NCBI GenBank assembly: GCA_023428885.1
Contig: JAEYWQ010000321.1
Span: 1 to 19,033, forward strand
Reading direction: 5' to 3'
Origin: Bacillota bacterium
GTDB taxonomy: Bacteria; Bacillota; Clostridia; Lachnospirales; Lachnospiraceae
DNA length: 19,033 bases
Shown here: piece after piece, positions 7,266-14,766 of the stretch
Position numbering within the stretch: the first letter of the stretch is position 1
How the letters are laid out: each line of letters begins with the position of its first letter
Translations under genes and position numbers: made by a program
The notes under the pieces: model-generated
Database searches by the model: none
The model's input: only the letters and a program-made list of their open reading frames with translations
Told to the model about the DNA's origin: nothing

Positions 7266-7301
7266 TAAAATTCTGATTATGCACAAATTAACTTCTGAAA
7301 G

Positions 7302-7563
7302 TATGAGGTGATAAGTAATGGGAGTATAGCGTAATATCAATTTCGGAAAAAAAAAATGTTGTGACTGATAGAACAGCTAAATCGTCAGGGGTTAATTCCT
7401 AAAGGTATATGGTTTTATCTACTGTCAGAGAAATAGCAGAAATGCCGGCTCTTGCTTTGACATCGTGTTAGTATCATTATTTGAACAATTAGATGAAAAG
7501 GAATATATCCATAGGTTGGAAGGAAGGTCAATAGCAATTGAAATAATGTGAGGTGGTTGTGAC
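7302..7563 (+). other. Gene-poor stretch, probably a decayed gene after the rightward promoter
   Basis: GAGGTG precedes ATG 7318, but the frame stops after three codons. Shifted by one base, a 27-codon frame follows. Later pieces in other frames look protein-like (GLIPKGIWFYLLSEK around 7391-7433; FEQLDEKEYIHRLEGRSIAI ending with TGA near 7552). The pattern fits an eroded gene with several frameshifts. The family is not recognised. Confidence 0.3.
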
Positions 7564-7719
7564 ATGGAGAGAGTAAAGGTATTTGTGAATGTTACTGCAG
7601 TATTTTTCAAAGAAGGTGTTTTAATACCTAAGAGTACTATTTGGAAAGATGGTAGAGAGAATTATCTTTTTTATCAGGATAATAATCTTTGGTTTGTGGA
7701 AGGGAAAGCCGGAGCCTGA
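7564..7719 (+). CDS. Small conserved-type protein, 51 aa, possibly internally shortened
   Basis: ATG 7564 follows GAGGTGG with 7 nt spacing, a strong ribosome site. The sequence MERVKVFVNVTAVFF, then IPKSTIWKDGR and YLFYQDNNLWFVEGKA, resembles the two ends of a small conserved Firmicutes protein in which a roughly 30-40 residue middle part joins the DGR and the YLF segments. Here that middle is missing, so this may be an in-frame deletion. The family match is from memory and uncertain. Function unknown. Confidence 0.5.
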   Translation: MERVKVFVNVTAVFFKEGVLIPKSTIWKDGRENYLFYQDNNLWFVEGKAGA

Positions 7720-7844
7720 TTATGTGTGGTGACATGTAATCAGTTGGCTTCGAAGATCAGCATATGGTTGGGGCATATCAGACAGGTGTGCAAAGGAACT
7801 CCCATCAGGTAAGCTTGCAAAGGTGATTCCCTTTTCCTTTCAAG

Positions 7845-7869
7845 TACAAAATGTTACTATAATTTTGTA
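7845..7869 (+). promoter_or_regulatory. Palindromic operator with -10 box before the 71 aa gene
   Basis: TACAAAAT (7845-7852) and ATTTTGTA (7862-7869) form a perfect 8 bp inverted repeat. TATAAT at 7858-7863 lies across its right half, so a protein bound here would block the polymerase. The -35 region is poor. Confidence 0.45.
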
Positions 7870-7891
7870 TTGTAAAGGAGCAGACTGAACA

Positions 7892-8107
7892 ATGAGAGAA
7901 TTGAAACAGATTGAATTTTATTGTAAGAAATGTAGAAAAAGCATGAGAATGTCGTATTTAATCACCGGTATTGATGATGCACCTGTTTTACCAGGTATGA
8001 TAATAAGATGTCATACAAACAGATGTACTAGAGTAAAGGTGGTGAAAAAATATACAGAGGAAATGGTGATAGCCAGAGCAGATAACGAAGGAAAAGTATT
8101 TATCTAA
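7892..8107 (+). CDS. Small zinc-ribbon-like protein, 71 aa
   Basis: ATG 7892 is preceded by AAAGGAG about 11 nt upstream. The N-terminal half has CKKC (FYCKKCRKSM) and the middle has CHTNRC, a four-cysteine pattern that could hold one zinc ion. No enzyme motif is seen. It lies alone between the palindromic promoter and the folded region ending at 8295. It could be a small nucleic-acid- or protein-binding factor of the element. Confidence 0.65.
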   Translation: MRELKQIEFYCKKCRKSMRMSYLITGIDDAPVLPGMIIRCHTNRCTRVKVVKKYTEEMVIARADNEGKVFI

Positions 8108-8132
8108 GAAAGCAGTATACAGTTAGCATCAG

Positions 8133-8295
8133 ATATAGCATTGCTATATAACACAGACAATTAAAAGAGGGCCTCATGATATGGGAGACGTACTGAATTA
8201 CGGCAGGACTGATGCTTGCTAAGACGGACTCACCGTGGACGCATGGGAAAGAAACCAGTTTAAGGACTGGACTTTCTCATGCGTCCTCTTTTTTT
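8133..8295 (+). ncRNA. Candidate folded RNA ending in a strong terminator
   Basis: This stretch has no gene but much structure: ATATAGC-ATT-GCTATAT (8133-8149), CGTA/TACG near 8189, ACGG near 8200 pairing with CCGT near 8233, and then a 19 bp terminator stem. It could be the 3' end of the 71 aa gene's message, or a separate small RNA. No known RNA family is claimed. Confidence 0.35.
8237..8295 (+). terminator. Very strong Rho-independent terminator
   Basis: GGACGCATG pairs with CATGCGTCC (8237-8245 / 8278-8286). The stem continues through a G-T pair, GAAAG/CTTTC and CCAG/CTGG, and is followed by TCTTTTTTT. It separates the upstream small genes from the XRE-led module at 8382. Confidence 0.9.
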
Positions 8296-8381
8296 GCACA
8301 AAATTTCATATTGGATTTAGGAGTAATTTTCCATCCTTAAACGTTTATCGAGCCAAACAAACGAAAGGATGGATATTTTAT

Positions 8382-8690
8382 ATGGAAAGAGAAGTTAAAT
8401 TATTTACAGAAGACACTATGAAAGATATGGGAAAAAGAATTCAAGATGCAAGAAAAAATAAAGGGTTTAAAGCAATAGGTTTTGCCGATATAATAGGTAT
8501 AGGTAAAGATCAGCTTTCACGAATTGAAAACGGCAGAGTAGCATGTAAAATTGAATACTTATATTTAATAGCTCAATATCTTGAAATATCAATAGATTAC
8601 ATATTATTCGGAGCTAAAAGTAAAATCATTAATATAGAAGAGAATATAGAGAAGAAAAAGCAAATTATTCGTTTATTAGATGAACTGTAG
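8382..8690 (+). CDS. XRE family transcriptional regulator
   Basis: This 102 aa protein has an XRE helix-turn-helix at residues 17-75: MGKRIQDARKNKGF, ADIIGIGKDQLSRIENGR, then YLYLIAQYLEISIDYILFG. The start at ATG 8382 has AAAGG about 13 nt upstream; an upstream GTG at 8235 lies inside the terminator stem and is not credible. The C-terminus is a short lysine-rich helix. It precedes the 640 aa orphan by 221 nt on the same strand and may control it. Confidence 0.85.
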   Translation: MEREVKLFTEDTMKDMGKRIQDARKNKGFKAIGFADIIGIGKDQLSRIENGRVACKIEYLYLIAQYLEISIDYILFGAKSKIINIEENIEKKKQIIRLLDEL

Positions 8691-8911
8691 AGGAGAAAGC
8701 GTGGGAATTATCTTTGGAAAATCGGAAAAATGAAGAATAATGAGAATTAAAGTATCGTCCTTGATGGCGAAACAGATATTGTATAAGCACAGTGTGTTTT
8801 ATTATATAAAGAAGGAAATATGTAGCTGAATGCATTACAAAATATTATGAGAATTAACAAAGATGGAGTATTGAAGTGTAAGACTTTTAATAGAGAAGGA
8901 AGGAGCACACT

Positions 8912-10834
8912 ATGAAACAAGTTGTAATGTTTGCTAAATTTGCACCTGGGGAAAAAGTAACTGAGGAAGAATTTGTTCCTTTTCTCGAAATGAAGAGAAG
9001 TGTTCAACAGGATGTTCTACGATTAAAAATCAACCTATATTCGAAAGATTATAGGAAGGAATCTAATTGGAAATTGTTAGAAGATATACTGATGACAGAT
9101 ATTGAACGAAAATATATTTATTCGGAGGCTTGGTTTGCAGAGCAGTATTTAATAGAGCCGAAGCAGTATATAAAAGTAAATAGTTGCTATGCTATGGGCA
9201 CAAGAAGAAAGTTAAATTCAGAGGAATTGGATTTGAGTGCTATGTGTAAGGCATTATCATCTCATACATCTGAGTGTTATGACATGGATTCTGAATCATT
9301 AAAGAGGGGCATTATCAGGACTGATAAGGATAGTGTGATAGTCAGAATTAATGATTTGTTTGACTTTAAGATGGACAGTTTTAGAGATGAGAATGAGAAG
9401 TACAAATTACTATTTTTATGCAGTAGATTTGAAGGCAAATTTGGAAGTAAAACTTTGGGCGAATTTTTGAGAAAGCCTTCATACGAAAATATAGACAATT
9501 CACGTGCTGGGATATCAACGGTAAACGGTGAGATGATGGCATTTCTCAAATACGAGCTTGAAAAAGAACTGTTGCCGGCTTTTATTTTAGAAGCTAAAAC
9601 CACCATGTGGACTATTGCAAGAGGCTGGGAGAGACAAATTCAGAGTATCAGAGGTAAGTTGGATTGGAATTTATATCTTGATAATAAAGAAGAAATAAAT
9701 CGAGCTTATAACATGATTGGAGGCTATGCTCAATTCTACAATAAAAAAACATACAGCCATGGAAGACTTAAACATGGGTTGTTAGAAACTGTTTATGTCA
9801 AATTGATAGAGCATGAAAGTCTTGGTTCGGAATATGATATTATTCATGTTGCAGAAAATGTGTCAGAGCTTGAATATAGTAAAAACGATGATGCAGATTT
9901 TTATAAGAAATTAGCGTCAATTAATGTTCAAATTGATAGTGTGGACTCTTTTCTTGCAAAAAACTATTTAGATATGGCTTGTTGGGTATTTGGAAAAGAA
10001 AAAACTTCAAGTAATGAGAAAGATAAGTACAAGAGAGCTGCTGAAAATGTAAAGTACTTTCTTAAAATGTTTCAGGAAAATACAAAATATAAAAATGAGG
10101 ATGAAGTAGATGCATTAATATTGGTTATTTGTATTAGAGAGTACATTTCACTTAAGGCAAAGGATATAGTTGAAAATAGACATTATCGAGCTGGAGATCT
10201 TGCAGAGAAAAGTATTAAGTCAGAACTGCATGATGATACACATGATCCAATAAGATCAAAGTCACAAGCTGTGTGGGTAGAAAGAGTTATGCGCCGCTAT
10301 AATACATGCTTCCATGACACCGAGTTAATTGCAAAAGTAAGAAATGCGGAGAAATATCTAGATTGGTTGTTTGTTAGGAATCTTGAGACTAATAGTCTCG
10401 AAGATTTGAGATATATTCATACACATTTTATGTATGAAATACAAGGCATGATGTATCCACAAGCTGAGATTGAAAAAAAGAAAAAGAATTTAGAAACTAT
10501 ATTTCGGAGAAAAGCCTATAAGTGGTCATTTCAAACACCATTAGGTGATAGCTGGTCTCCTGTAAGACAGTTTTTCTCTTTGCCTATTGATGATGTTGAG
10601 TTGGTTCACCTTGCAAAAACATTAAAACCTGCAATGACTGCGGCATTAAAAGATAATGAGTACAAATTTTATGATTATGAGATTGAGGCAGGTGAGGGTT
10701 ATTTCAAAGATAAGCTCTCGTTATATTTTGAACTGGTGGCGGACCCAAAGTTTAATCAAATTTCAGTAAATAGAACTAGGGTTGCGGACCGAAAAATGGA
10801 TATCATTCTTAAAGATAACAATATTTTTGTGTGA
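8912..10834 (+). CDS. 640 aa protein of unknown function
   Basis: ATG 8912 is preceded by GAAGGAAGGAG. The protein is soluble, mostly helical in character, rich in charged residues, with no signal peptide or membrane helix. I see no Walker, HD, DDE, nuclease or protease motif. Tryptophan and aromatic residues cluster at residues 225-290 (TMWTIARGWERQIQ; LDWNLYLDNKEE) and again at 455-560. It is the largest gene in the window and sits between two small regulators, with the 127 aa orphan 100 nt downstream. Size, isolation and island setting would fit a defence or accessory protein, but nothing in the sequence shows that. Confidence 0.8.
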   Translation: MKQVVMFAKFAPGEKVTEEEFVPFLEMKRSVQQDVLRLKINLYSKDYRKESNWKLLEDILMTDIERKYIYSEAWFAEQYLIEPKQYIKVNSCYAMGTRRKLNSEELDLSAMCKALSSHTSECYDMDSESLKRGIIRTDKDSVIVRINDLFDFKMDSFRDENEKYKLLFLCSRFEGKFGSKTLGEFLRKPSYENIDNSRAGISTVNGEMMAFLKYELEKELLPAFILEAKTTMWTIARGWERQIQSIRGKLDWNLYLDNKEEINRAYNMIGGYAQFYNKKTYSHGRLKHGLLETVYVKLIEHESLGSEYDIIHVAENVSELEYSKNDDADFYKKLASINVQIDSVDSFLAKNYLDMACWVFGKEKTSSNEKDKYKRAAENVKYFLKMFQENTKYKNEDEVDALILVICIREYISLKAKDIVENRHYRAGDLAEKSIKSELHDDTHDPIRSKSQAVWVERVMRRYNTCFHDTELIAKVRNAEKYLDWLFVRNLETNSLEDLRYIHTHFMYEIQGMMYPQAEIEKKKKNLETIFRRKAYKWSFQTPLGDSWSPVRQFFSLPIDDVELVHLAKTLKPAMTAALKDNEYKFYDYEIEAGEGYFKDKLSLYFELVADPKFNQISVNRTRVADRKMDIILKDNNIFV

Positions 10835-10934
10835 AAATGAAATCCTTCTATTCTGGTGGAATAGAGAAAACAAAATGCCATGATATTCTTGTGATATAGC
10901 TAATATGCTAAATAAATTATAAGGAGGCCATATC

Positions 10935-11318
10935 ATGGCAAAAGTAAAAACGTTAGGAACATATTATGAACCAGGAAGTTTTTCTGTAACTCAGAAGCAT
11001 AAAAGAGGAGAGCAGCCCCACTACAACAAAAGAGGTGCATATGTTAATCCACTTGGTTTTGGTAATGCAACTGAAGTAATTGCATCGCACTACTACTTAT
11101 TTGTTGAGGCAAAGAATGGAGCGACTGCATCAGTAAGAATTGATCGTTATTTCAAAGATAGAGGAAAGAAGCTTACTGAAAAAAGAAGATGTGCTTTAGA
11201 AGCCTGTAGACCAGAGAAGGTCCATCTTGAAACTGCAATTTCCGAGTTTGGGAATAAGTATTCTGTTGTTGAAGAGAATGATATGTTTGCTTGGTGTAAA
11301 GACGCTGGTATTAATTAG
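10935..11318 (+). CDS. 127 aa protein of unknown function
   Basis: ATG 10935 follows AAGGAGG with 8 nt spacing. The protein is basic at the N-terminus (TYYEPGSFSVTQKHKRGEQP) and has a glycine/asparagine-rich stretch before a probable alpha-beta core (SHYYLFVEAKNGATASVRID; RRCALEACRPEKVHLETAI). No known motif is seen. The 100 nt before it contain the inverted repeat TCTATTC/GAATAGA near 10848-10866 and may hold a separate promoter. It ends just before the folded RNA at 11347. Confidence 0.7.
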   Translation: MAKVKTLGTYYEPGSFSVTQKHKRGEQPHYNKRGAYVNPLGFGNATEVIASHYYLFVEAKNGATASVRIDRYFKDRGKKLTEKRRCALEACRPEKVHLETAISEFGNKYSVVEENDMFAWCKDAGIN

Positions 11319-11346
11319 CTGTTCAATAGAAATGAAAGTGAGACGA

Positions 11347-11450
11347 GCCAGGCGACAGTTGTCATAGTAATGTGACAACCCTTTTCTCAATCTGGCAGAA
11401 GACATGAATCCCTACGGGAAAACTATGTCCTTTGCCAGGTTTATTTTTTG
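11347..11450 (+). ncRNA. Folded RNA with two competing pairings and a terminator
   Basis: CTGGC (11392-11396) can pair with GCCAG at 11347-11351, closing around the perfect hairpin GTTGTCA/TGACAAC (11358-11379). It can also pair as CTGGCA with TGCCAG at 11433-11438, closing a second arm with GACAT/ATGTC and CCC/GGG that ends in TTTATTTTTT. The two states exclude each other, and the second is a terminator. The next gene has its own promoter at 11558, so this may be the 3' end of the 127 aa message, an attenuator, or a small RNA. Confidence 0.5.
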
Positions 11451-11557
11451 CGTTTTAGCACATAGAGTCGTAGTAATATGTATATTTAGGGTATCTATTC
11501 AGACATTTTGTGCTAGAACAAATGTTAATACTAGTTATATATGACAAATGAGTCATC

Positions 11558-11586
11558 TTGGATACCCATAATAAACGTATTATAAT
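11558..11586 (+). promoter_or_regulatory. Promoter of the 156 aa / XRE / 64 aa gene set
   Basis: TTGGAT (11558-11563), 17 nt, TATAAT (11581-11586). GATACCC at its -35 end is an inverted match to GGGTATC about 70 nt upstream, a possible looping site for a regulator. The first start codon follows at 11612 with AGGAGGG between. Confidence 0.75.
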
Positions 11587-11611
11587 AGTACATAACACAG
11601 GAGGGATAGCT

Positions 11612-12082
11612 ATGTTGACAGCAGAACAAATAAAGATAATTGATGACTATGTGAATAATGATTATTTTGACACGGAGAAACTAAAAAAATATTTGAATTT
11701 ACATGAAATAGTCGGTAATGAAGTATTCGATTATGTAGATAGGAAGAATAAAAACCTTAATCGTAAGGAAGCTCATGATATGATGCTCGATGATGAAGTA
11801 GGTTATGAGCCGATTTCGGTGGATATATTTGTAAGGAGAGTTCCGTTTTACTTCTATTCAAGGAATGGAGAAATTGGCACTCATGGTGAAACGATAGGAG
11901 ATGTGTTAAGAAGTAAGTGGAAAGAAATCAAAATAGGGGAAATAACGTTAGAAGAAATATACCTTGATTTTGAGTATCTTTTTTATGAAAAGCAAATTAG
12001 TCCATATTATATCTTCAACTATATTACCGAGCAGACCGGTTTAGTTACCGAAGAGTATTTTTTTGAATGGTTGGCTATTTAA
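11612..12082 (+). CDS. 156 aa acidic protein of unknown function
   Basis: ATG 11612 has AGGAGGG 6-7 nt upstream. The protein is acidic and aromatic-rich (MMLDDEVGYEPISVDIFVRR; LEEIYLDFEYLFYEKQISPY) with a helical N-terminus (LTAEQIKIIDDYVNNDYF). No catalytic signature is seen. It overlaps the following XRE gene by 16 nt, so the two are translated together. This partner arrangement is often seen in toxin-antitoxin and repressor-antirepressor pairs, but which of these, if any, cannot be told from the sequence. Confidence 0.75.
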   Translation: MLTAEQIKIIDDYVNNDYFDTEKLKKYLNLHEIVGNEVFDYVDRKNKNLNRKEAHDMMLDDEVGYEPISVDIFVRRVPFYFYSRNGEIGTHGETIGDVLRSKWKEIKIGEITLEEIYLDFEYLFYEKQISPYYIFNYITEQTGLVTEEYFFEWLAI

Positions 12083-12390
12083 AAATTGAGATCAAACCCA
12101 ATACCATCATATACTATAAAGATGAATTGGACGATGGTGTGGAATTTTGGAATCAAGTATATGCAGGACCATTAACGATGGACTTTGATTACAAGGTATT
12201 GAAGGAGCGCAGAGAAACGATGGGATATTCTCAGAGTTCTGTAGCAGAAGCAGTAGGTACCAATTTAAGAACATATCAGAAGTGGGAGTACGGAGAGACT
12301 CAGCCTAATTGCTATTTTCTACTAAGGTTGATGAATTGGTTAGATATTCCAAATACACAAGACGCTATTATGTTTGATATATCAGATTAG
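12067..12390 (+). CDS. XRE regulator with N-terminal extension
   Basis: This 107 aa protein has about 40 residues of a beta-rich, acidic extension (EIKPNTIIYYKDELDDGVEF) before an XRE-type helix-turn-helix: YKVLKERRETMGYSQSSVAE, then LRTYQKWEYGETQP and LMNWLDI. The extension may bind the upstream 156 aa protein; the genes overlap by 16 nt and the start has no separate strong ribosome site, which fits coupling. The stop lies 13 nt before the next start. Confidence 0.82.
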   Translation: MVGYLKIEIKPNTIIYYKDELDDGVEFWNQVYAGPLTMDFDYKVLKERRETMGYSQSSVAEAVGTNLRTYQKWEYGETQPNCYFLLRLMNWLDIPNTQDAIMFDISD

Positions 12391-12403
12391 AGGAGGATTG
12401 AGA

Positions 12404-12598
12404 ATGACGAAAACGGATTATCCAATTTTTGCAGATGATGGTAGCAAATTTTGCATGAGACATGAAGGGACTAATGGTGAACCTATTATTGAGGGACCAA
12501 AAGGAAAAACGATTTCTGTTGCTAACTTCATGGCACAAATATATAATCCTACTACAGCGAAGACTCACCGTGGGAAGATACAGAACAATCAAAAATAA
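12404..12598 (+). CDS. 64 aa protein of unknown function
   Basis: ATG 12404 follows AGAGGAGG with 7 nt spacing. The sequence (YPIFADDGSKFCMRHEGTNG; GKTISVANFMAQIYNPTTAK) is polar and basic toward the end, without a known motif. It is the third gene of the set driven from 11558 and is probably co-transcribed with the XRE gene. Confidence 0.65.
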   Translation: MTKTDYPIFADDGSKFCMRHEGTNGEPIIEGPKGKTISVANFMAQIYNPTTAKTHRGKIQNNQK

Positions 12599-12782
12599 GA
12601 ATGAAAAATGTTAGACGACCCTGCGATATGGCCATAGTATTCACACGGAAAAACCCACCGGAGAAGTATTGTGCTGGAATAAGCCCTTAATCATATTGAC
12701 ATGCCAGAGTGAGTCAGTAACTGAATTGAATATTATGAATTTACTTATGAGCAAACCGGATGGATTGGAAACCATCTATGAG

Positions 12783-12852
12783 AGAGCCGGAGTAGTTTAG
12801 AGCAATGGATAAACCATTGGAATAAACTATTTTGGCTCTTTTATTTTTTTTA
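12783..12852 (+). terminator. Strong terminator after the 11612-12598 gene set
   Basis: AGAGCC/GGCTCT (12783-12788 / 12834-12839), GTAGTTTA/TAAACTAT and AATGG/CCATT stack into one long stem, followed by a T-rich run to about 12852. The stop codon of the leftward XRE gene (12827) falls inside the stem, so the two converging transcripts share this DNA. The 185 bases before it hold no gene I can support. Confidence 0.85.
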
Positions 12853-13591
12853 TGGTTAGTACATAACAGCCTTTAGATTGATCAACATACAGCGCAGGTG
12901 GTAATTTGTTTTGAATCGCATTTTCGACAATAATATCGCGTACATTGTTTGTTATATGGAATGCAGCTATGTCAATTTCTCTTTGGTCCTGGGCAGCCCA
13001 TTTGATTCTATCTTCTTCGGAACAATCATCTGGGTCATCTTCGGAAATATAGTCAGTGCTTTTTACATAGTATCCATTCTCTACAATTTTCGAATATAAG
13101 GTATCTAGGACAAAAGCAGATAAATGGTGATTTTGGCTACCGACAAGCAGTTCATCAATAAGAAAAAGTGCGAATGACTGATAGAACTTGTGAGAAGGCC
13201 AATCTTCCTGTAATTCATGTATCTCTTCTGGATCGGGTTGGACTAGGAGATTTTCACGATATTCATGAAGTTGCTCTAAGGCAGCAGATGATAGCCCAGT
13301 GTAGCGTTGTGCATCGTATATATCATGTGTTCGTTCACTGATACGTCCGAGGAGATAATCAGCATCGCATTCAAGTAGATCACATATGTTCGCTAGAACG
13401 TTGGCTGTTGGTTCTGATTTTCCCTGTTCCCATTTTTGTATTGTCCCAAACATATTATTATCGATTGATTTTTTTCTCTGGCGTATAAGACCAAATCTCT
13501 CCATATATGCATCGGCGAATGCTTGTTGGCTAGAGTATTTTCGCTTACGACATTCAATCAATCTTTCGGTAAATACAGTTGTATTCATCAT
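12827..13591 (-). CDS. XRE regulator with long C-terminal domain
   Basis: About 254 aa. The N-terminal helix-turn-helix spans residues 5-85, with an unusual insertion (MERFGLIRQRKKSIDNN) between the first helices, followed by IQKWEQGKSEPTANVLANIC and DADYLLGRI. The C-terminal 165 residues are acidic and of unknown fold; a segment EEDRIKWAAQDQREIDIAAF is notable. The start is taken at ATG 13591 because AAGGA at about 13599-13603 suits it; GTG 13597 is too close. It is followed upstream by another leftward XRE gene 80 nt away. Confidence 0.85.
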   Translation of the reverse strand: MMNTTVFTERLIECRKRKYSSQQAFADAYMERFGLIRQRKKSIDNNMFGTIQKWEQGKSEPTANVLANICDLLECDADYLLGRISERTHDIYDAQRYTGLSSAALEQLHEYRENLLVQPDPEEIHELQEDWPSHKFYQSFALFLIDELLVGSQNHHLSAFVLDTLYSKIVENGYYVKSTDYISEDDPDDCSEEDRIKWAAQDQREIDIAAFHITNNVRDIIVENAIQNKLPPALYVDQSKGCYVLTIKKIKEPK

Positions 13592-13610
13592 GATCACATC
13601 CTTATAAAAA

Positions 13611-13655
13611 TATCACAGTATTAGCATATAACAGTATTCATTATATCCGTGATAA
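13611..13655. promoter_or_regulatory. Possible operator before the XRE gene
   Basis: TATCAC near 13610 and GTGATA near 13650 are inverted partners, and ACAGTATT is repeated in between (near 13615 and 13631). The cluster lies directly upstream of the leftward XRE start at 13591 and may be its own binding site. Weak evidence. Confidence 0.3.
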
Positions 13656-13676
13656 CCTCTTATTACAACAGATAGA

Positions 13677-14309
13677 TTATTCCCTAAGATGGGTTAGGAG
13701 ATCTTCAAGAACTGTCTGGTAGGTATCTGCTGTAAGACTTCCCTGTTCGTAGGCGGCTTGGATTCCCAAGAAATGATGCAGAAAGTCATTTACCTGCTTC
13801 ATAGAGGTATCGTTTCCACATTGTGTAGCTTCGGATAAGGCTTCATGTTCATTCTCAGTTTGAGGGTTATCTGGAACCTCCCAATAACTTGGAAGATAAA
13901 ATGCATTGTAAGTCAGTTCTTCAGTTTTATGAACGTAGGAAGGGAACATCTGAAAATCATTTCCAACATAGTCCATCTCAAAAATATCATCAGTGACTTT
14001 ATGGTCAAAAAACTTTATATCGTGTTTGGCGATTAGGTTCGCTAGAAAAGCAGCAGTAGCTCGTGGACCGGTTGAAAAGTCACGAGGTTTTCTGCCATGA
14101 ACTATTTCGTCAATGGATATGTTGAAGTGTTTTGCTATTCCCACTATCTGATCCAGTGTGAAGCACTTCTTTTGTTTAGGGTTCAATGCATGGTTTACAT
14201 TTGGTTGTGACATCCCCAGTATCTCACCGAGTTGCTTTTGGGACATGTTGTTATCAGCCATTAATTTACTGATATTCTCAATCAGAATATCTCTATTAAA
14301 ATTAGACAT
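13677..14309 (-). CDS. XRE regulator, 210 aa
   Basis: The N-terminal helix-turn-helix (residues 8-68) reads ISKLMADNNMSQKQLGEILG, MSQPNVNHAL, then FTLDQIVGIAKHFNISIDEI. The remaining 140 residues form an effector or dimerisation part (TAAFLANLIAKHDIKFFDHK; VNDFLHHFLGIQAAYEQGSL). The start at ATG 14309 has AAAGGA 9 nt upstream. The gene ends 80 nt before the next leftward XRE gene, so both may be in one transcript or each autoregulated. Confidence 0.88.
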   Translation of the reverse strand: MSNFNRDILIENISKLMADNNMSQKQLGEILGMSQPNVNHALNPKQKKCFTLDQIVGIAKHFNISIDEIVHGRKPRDFSTGPRATAAFLANLIAKHDIKFFDHKVTDDIFEMDYVGNDFQMFPSYVHKTEELTYNAFYLPSYWEVPDNPQTENEHEALSEATQCGNDTSMKQVNDFLHHFLGIQAAYEQGSLTADTYQTVLEDLLTHLRE

Positions 14310-14766
14310 GAGTAATGTTCCTTTCGATAATAATTATTCAGAAAAATTATGTATATTCGAGATTTGAATATATCGTACCACAGAAATTACACTTATTACA
14401 ACTGGAATATATTCTGACAGCTTGTTGGTACCACAGATTGTGAAAGAAAAATAGTCAGGATAATACACAAGAAGATTTTTTACCTTATTAGATTGAGAAG
14501 CGAGATTGAATAACAACGTTTGTGTTTCTGTCCCAGTCATTATTAAAAAAATATGTGGAATGAAATCTTCCGACGCTGGTGGTTATGAGATGTTCAAATC
14601 TGCATATAAAATGAAATTAAAAAACGCGGGGGGAGGGATTAGTTTGGGAGTAAGTATTCTTTAACCAGAGTAATACTGAAAAAAATTAAAAGTGTCTTAA
14701 ACATGATATTTAAAGGAAAATACATAATCTAAAAGGCATTACCCAGGGTGGAAAGGAGGTAATTTC
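14310..14766. promoter_or_regulatory. Divergent control region between two XRE genes
   Basis: These 457 bases hold no supported gene. TATATTC-GAGATTT-GAATATA (14352-14372) is a perfect 7 bp inverted repeat 43 nt upstream of the leftward XRE start. GTACCACAGA occurs twice, at 14375-14384 and 14428-14437. These are candidate operators. A GGGGGGAGGG run at about 14629 and the AAAGGAGG site of the rightward XRE at 14752-14759 are also seen. Confidence 0.4.

Larger units (their letters stand above)
7168..7301. promoter_or_regulatory. Operator array of the ImmR-like repressor
   Basis: Degenerate direct repeats with consensus AACTTCYGATTA occur at 7168, 7225, 7249, 7269 and 7290, with a shorter copy at 7190. 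The last four are spaced by 24, 20 and 21 nt, about two helical turns. They cover both divergent promoters, as expected for a phage-type repressor. Repeats seen directly; the binding protein is inferred. Confidence 0.75.

Noticed and set aside
7168..7301. CRISPR-like spacing of repeats
   Set aside because: The repeats are only about 12 nt, degenerate and 20-24 nt apart around promoters; an operator array explains them.
8235..8381. 49-codon upstream extension of the XRE gene from GTG 8235
   Set aside because: The extension runs through a 19 bp terminator stem and T-tract; ATG 8382 is the sensible start.
11558..11611. Upstream TTG start for the 156 aa gene
   Set aside because: It lies on the -35 box of the promoter, so it could not be in the message; ATG 11612 has AGGAGGG.
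12646..12798. Open frame ending in MNLLMSKPDGLETIYERAGVV before the terminator
   Set aside because: Only 21 codons follow an ATG (12734) and no ribosome site is present; it may be a remnant.
14334..14540. 68-codon open frame on the minus strand in the divergent control region
   Set aside because: There is no ribosome site, no family match, and the AT-rich sequence readily gives such frames.
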